Source: Whitmania pigra
Lineage: Eukaryota; Annelida; Clitellata; Hirudinida; Haemopidae
Assembly (NCBI GenBank): GCA_021613335.1
Contig: JAJTWR010000067.1
Coordinates: 587,001 to 651,000, forward strand
Length of the DNA: 64,000 bases
Reading direction: 5' to 3'
The notes under the pieces: generated by a model
The model's database searches: none
What the model saw: the letters and a program-made list of their open reading frames with translations, nothing else
What the model was told of the DNA's origin: nothing
Translations under genes and position numbers: made by a program
Part shown: positions 60,556 to 64,000 of the stretch, piece after piece
How positions within the stretch are numbered: position 1 is the first letter of the stretch
Layout: the number at the start of each line of letters is the position of its first letter

Positions 60556-62039
60556 AACAAATGCGGCGCTGGGATGCAAGCAGATCCGAGACACATACGA
60601 CAGTCTTCAGTACCAGGCACTGAAGATCTGCTGCGGTGCCATGAAGGGCACAAGTGCCTCGTCTCTGCGGGTAGAGTGCGGTGAGCTTCCCCTCGACCTT
60701 CGTCGTAAGAAGCTCATGGCAAACCAGGCCCTCAGGTCGTTCGCTACAAATAATGAGCCTGTAAAAAATTAATATTTTATTTCAGAACCAAGGTCCCAAG
60801 TCGAAGCGAGGTTCCACTGCAGGATGAGGATAAGAGGCGAGGAGCCCCCGCACAAGAAAGTCGAGTCCGTCATTCCAGCAGACCTCCTGAAAGACATCAG
60901 GGAGGTACCTCTCAGATGCCCTCCTTGGAGACTGAGTAAACCGACGATCGACTCCTCGAACCTCTCTTTCGAAGCCGACAATCCTCTGCGGATGCTGGTG
61001 GCAAGGAAGAAAATAGAGGATCTCCATGGCAGCCTCTTCTGCTATACGGACGTCTCCAAGACCGAGGACAACAAGGCCGGAATTGGGATTTACATCCCAA
61101 TGAAGGAAGTAAACATCAGTCTCAGGACGTCAAGTCACAGCTGCATTAGTTCCATCGAACTGGCAGCCATCGAGCGATGTTTACTACATGTCAAGGACTT
61201 ATATCAGGAGGAGTCCTTCGACGTTGCCGTCCTAAGTGACTCGCTTAGTGCCCTACAGGCACTAAAGGATGGCAACAATTATGCTCCTGATATTAAAAAT
61301 GTTCAGTTTTTAATTTCAGAAATCCAAGGGAGCGGCAGAAAGGTCACTCTCGTCTGGGTCCCTGCCCACGTTAGAATCCCTGGCAATGAGAAGGCCGATG
61401 CCCTGGCAAAGGCAGCCACTGCAAGGGATCATATAGACTACCGGATTCCGGCGTCTATCAAGGATGTCATAAGGTCCGTGGCCCGCAACATCTTCCAACA
61501 GTGGCAAACCAGATGGGACGAGGACGTGAAGCCAACATTATAAGAAAATAGAGAAACAAGTGTCGACGAAGAGCAAGTTCCAATGTTTCTCAAGGAGGAA
61601 GGAGGTTCTTATCTCCAGACTCCGAGTTGGAAAGTGTGCTCTGAATCAGCACTTGTTTCTCATGAAACGGCACCCAGACGGAAGATGTGAAAGTGCCCTC
61701 AGGAAGACGAAAGTGTGCAGCATTTCCTCATGGAATGCCCAGCCCAGTCTGCCCTGAGGAGAGAAATTAAAATGTATACAAGTCTATCCGATATGAAATC
61801 CATGCTTAGCAATCCAGCAAGTGTGGACATCATTTATCGGTGGATCTGTAAAAACAGATGCGGCTTACTATAAGCCCTTTACAATTTTACTATAATTAAT
61901 TAATGCATTTTATTATTCTAATACTTTTCATTTTTTTTAACTTACTAACACTAACTAAAGTCCAAATCATCTGAGTTATGCAACGGACTATAATCAAATA
62001 AATAAATAAAATAAATAAATAATAAACAAATGCGGCGCT
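60556..62039 (+). mobile_element. 5'-truncated LINE with RNase H domain (Jockey/R1-like) and 15-bp target-site duplication
   Basis: AACAAATGCGGCGCT flanks the insert at 60556-60570 and 62025-62039. The element proper is about 60571-62024. It starts in the RT thumb (LQYQALKICCGAMKGT, LPLDLRRKKLMANQALR), breaks frame near 60770, then has an open RNase H frame (60824-61543). The RNase H frame contains the four acidic catalytic positions: YTDVSKTED, SSIELAAIE, VLSDSLSALQAL and HVRIPGNEKADALAKAA. Next is a Cys/His tail broken by a frameshift (LRVGKCALNQHLFLMKRHPD; HFLMECP in another frame). An (AATA)n tail at about 61995-62024 ends it. Endonuclease and most of RT are missing, so it is dead. It is a different family from the LINE at 10.9-11.6 kb. 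Confidence 0.9.
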
Positions 62040-62611
62040 CTTGAAGATATGACAAACGTCTGTATATACGCTGTACGTAGTAAACCCTATGATAGTTTGA
62101 TTCTAAAAGATTGCTATTTAAATTGGTGTTCGTGTATTTGTCTGGCAATAGAACTTTGTAATCTTTAATATTGAAAATAAAACAATGCATAGTTCCGGAA
62201 ATCTGCTAACATGGTTTTGATGTCAAGCAGGCCACGTATTTAGGAAGGTTTACGGGTTCAACCCCCGAAATATCAAAGATTTTAATTGCAATTTTTATCA
62301 ATTTATATAAAATCTTAAAATCATTATTATTTATTATTATTATTATCATTCTATTTTGAGTTTAAAAAAATAAAATGAACTCTACCAATCCCTTACCCGA
62401 AATGACTTTATGGCCAAGCTATAGCAAACACTCTGGTTGGTTTTTAGATTTTTTATGAATGGTTGAGAAAATGGCTAAATATTATCAAGATTTACACATG
62501 TGCAAATAAATAGTTGGCGTTAAATTACATGAAAGCTCATATCGTTGTTTTAAAATTTTTATTGATATTAAGCAAGTTAAATAATGTTACAATAATTATA
62601 GCAATTCAAAA
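62040..62611. other. 3' flank of HECT copy 2
   Basis: AT-rich. The right part (about 62440-62611) aligns loosely with the flank of HECT copy 1. A tRNA T-arm-like GGGTTCAACCCCC near 62260 is not part of a full tRNA. Confidence 0.4.
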
Positions 62612-64000
62612 TCAGACGAGTTGAAATGTGCCTCCTTCGAGAATGGCGTACAACAGCTTTTCTTTGGTCACCTCCAGGTTGCTGTAATCTGGCAAATAGA
62701 ACCTGTGAAAGCAAGCCGCAGCAGTTGGTAGAGAAGAATCGGGGTTATCGAGTTTTATTCTTGATATGGTTAGTGGGGGATTCAACTTGGACAAACCGCC
62801 GAAGGGCAGACACGTTGAGCTGGTCACGAACTTCAGGAACGACTTTTGTTCTTCGTCGTCAAGAGAAGCAAGACACTCGAATAAAAACTGTACCGACTGT
62901 GAATTGTCGTGTATGATGTGCGCATGAAGGTCTTCTTTGTTTAATCTCCTGAATTGATCATGAAAGATCAATCTTTTTATTTCGTCTGGGGAAAACAAAT
63001 CGATAGACTCACTATGCAGAGTTTGGACGAATCCATGAATTATGGCAGCAAATTGATGTTCATTTTCGGATTCAAGTTCAAGCTTGTGATGACATAATTT
63101 TTCCAAATACAAGTCAATGTTGTGGGGCGAGAGTAATACCTCACGTCCTTTTTCCATCAGTTCCACGCCTGAACCTGGGACGGTGAAGTTAAGACACAGA
63201 TCATCGAATGAGCTTCCATCGTCGAAAGTGAGATTGCTAATTAATTCACGCTTCTTCTGTTCGGAAAAACCGATTTCTGATCGGATGGTCTCCACTTTCC
63301 TTTTTACTGACAGCAGTTGAGCGAAAATAGATTTCAAAAGCGGGAATGTTTGTGGTAAATCAAAGTAATCCTTTTTTAGATGAGGGTATTTCGTTGGCCT
63401 TAGTTTTTGAAAGAAGTCGTTAGTTACTGGCATGTCAAGCAAGTGACCATCCAGAATGACCTTTGCCATGACCTGCCCCAGGTATATGAATTCTTCACTT
63501 CCTTTGGTTGATTTCGGCGACTGGCAGTGATTAACTTTTTTGTCTGATCGTTGTATTGATGAACAGAGAGTATAATCGTTTTTCTGTAACTCTTGGGACA
63601 AAATGGAGTATACTTCCTTTGTCACTCCGGGACCGTTGCCGAGTTCACCTTTGAAGGTGATATCCCAATAAAAAAATGGCATGATATCCCTATACTTTCC
63701 GAAAAATTTAACAACTTCTCTCAAGACATTGTGTCTTTTCACAGTTATGCGTTTTTGATTTTTTTGTAGCGGCAATGTTTCCCTGAACATATCAAGTCTT
63801 AATTCCAGTTTGGCTACGACTGGACATATTTCTACCATCTTTATGAACCACGATAACCTCCCTGTTTCATCATCCAACTCCATTTCCAAAAGGAGGTTGA
63901 AAATGTTACTTTCAAAGAAATTTTCGTCAATTATCTTCTTCTCCTCCAAAATATCAAACCATTGGTGCCAACTGCTGTTCAGTATGTACAGAGATTGGAG
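62612..64000 (-). CDS. HECT-type E3 ubiquitin ligase (TRIP12/UFD4-like), copy 2 (5' end outside window)
   Basis: Open without a stop from 64000 down to 62612 (463 codons). The true start lies beyond the window, since the frame continues past the only start-like codons. It begins inside the region homologous to copy 1 (LQSLYILNSS) and has Trp where copy 1 has TAG. The HECT domain is complete: IMPFFYWDITFKGELGNGPG, FIYLGQVMAKVILDGHLLDM, CLNFTVPGSGVELMEKGREV, and catalytic Cys (codon 62711-62713) in PTAAACFHRFYLPDYS, ending GGTFQLV. The last ~290 residues are the same as in copy 1, while the first ~130 differ strongly. It is probably the functional member of the pair and would transfer ubiquitin to unknown substrates. 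It is intronless over its whole visible length. Confidence 0.88.
   Translation of the reverse strand, partial: LQSLYILNSSWHQWFDILEEKKIIDENFFESNIFNLLLEMELDDETGRLSWFIKMVEICPVVAKLELRLDMFRETLPLQKNQKRITVKRHNVLREVVKFFGKYRDIMPFFYWDITFKGELGNGPGVTKEVYSILSQELQKNDYTLCSSIQRSDKKVNHCQSPKSTKGSEEFIYLGQVMAKVILDGHLLDMPVTNDFFQKLRPTKYPHLKKDYFDLPQTFPLLKSIFAQLLSVKRKVETIRSEIGFSEQKKRELISNLTFDDGSSFDDLCLNFTVPGSGVELMEKGREVLLSPHNIDLYLEKLCHHKLELESENEHQFAAIIHGFVQTLHSESIDLFSPDEIKRLIFHDQFRRLNKEDLHAHIIHDNSQSVQFLFECLASLDDEEQKSFLKFVTSSTCLPFGGLSKLNPPLTISRIKLDNPDSSLPTAAACFHRFYLPDYSNLEVTKEKLLYAILEGGTFQLV

Noticed and set aside
62190..62290. tRNA gene suggested by GGGTTCAACCCCC
   Set aside because: The T-arm-like hairpin is there, but no acceptor, D or anticodon arm can be folded at the right spacing.

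Overview
The window is animal nuclear DNA. It is AT-rich, and its genes are split by short GT-AG introns of roughly 50-500 bp with clear polypyrimidine-AG acceptors. There are no operons, ribosome-binding sites or CRISPR arrays. The genes are conserved animal genes (AP-4 mu, TOMM5, NSUN7, PM20D2, CSTF2, VPS28, LUC7L3) plus an Xlox/Pdx ParaHox homeobox gene. Xlox is missing from the standard insect and nematode models. Together with low GC, compact genes and a tandem family of potato-inhibitor-I (eglin-like) proteins, it suggests a spiralian, possibly an annelid such as a leech. That placement is inference and weak.

Layout. 1-9.6 kb: AP4M1 (-, C-terminus off the left edge) head to head with TOMM5 (+), then Xlox (-, two exons). 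9.6-23.1 kb: an NSUN7-like gene (-, nine exons, frame closes at 851 aa). Its 9.35-kb sixth intron holds a LINE fragment, a ~700-bp triplet microsatellite and two unrecognised multi-exon genes on the opposite strand. 23.3-36.4 kb: a small ORF, then five tandem paralogous seven-exon genes (-) for secreted two-domain potato-inhibitor-I-like proteins. Each has the same 18-bp element and TATA-like box upstream. 36.4-45.5 kb: a 33-bp perfect inverted repeat, PM20D2 (-), and a repeat-rich stretch with a duplicated ~785-bp block of 12-bp minisatellite flanking a reverse-transcriptase relic. 45.5-54.8 kb: a dense housekeeping cluster, CSTF2 (+), VPS28 (-), LUC7L3 (+). 56.0-64.0 kb: two intronless copies (-) of a TRIP12/UFD4-like HECT ubiquitin ligase, separated by a MITE-like element and a LINE insertion with a 15-bp target-site duplication. 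Copy 1 has one in-frame TAG; copy 2 has TGG there and runs off the right edge.

Exon models were built by hand from splice signals and reading frame. For Xlox, NSUN7-like, the two nested genes, PM20D2, CSTF2, VPS28, LUC7L3 and inhibitor copy 1 the summed exon lengths close in frame, which supports the structures. Functions are assigned from remembered family sequences, without a database search.

The most interesting observations are: the two opposite-strand genes nested in NSUN7; the shared promoter element and variable reactive loops of the inhibitor array; an apparent gene-conversion tract of about 870 bp between the HECT copies; and the NSUN7-like protein having arginine where the catalytic motif VI cysteine is expected.
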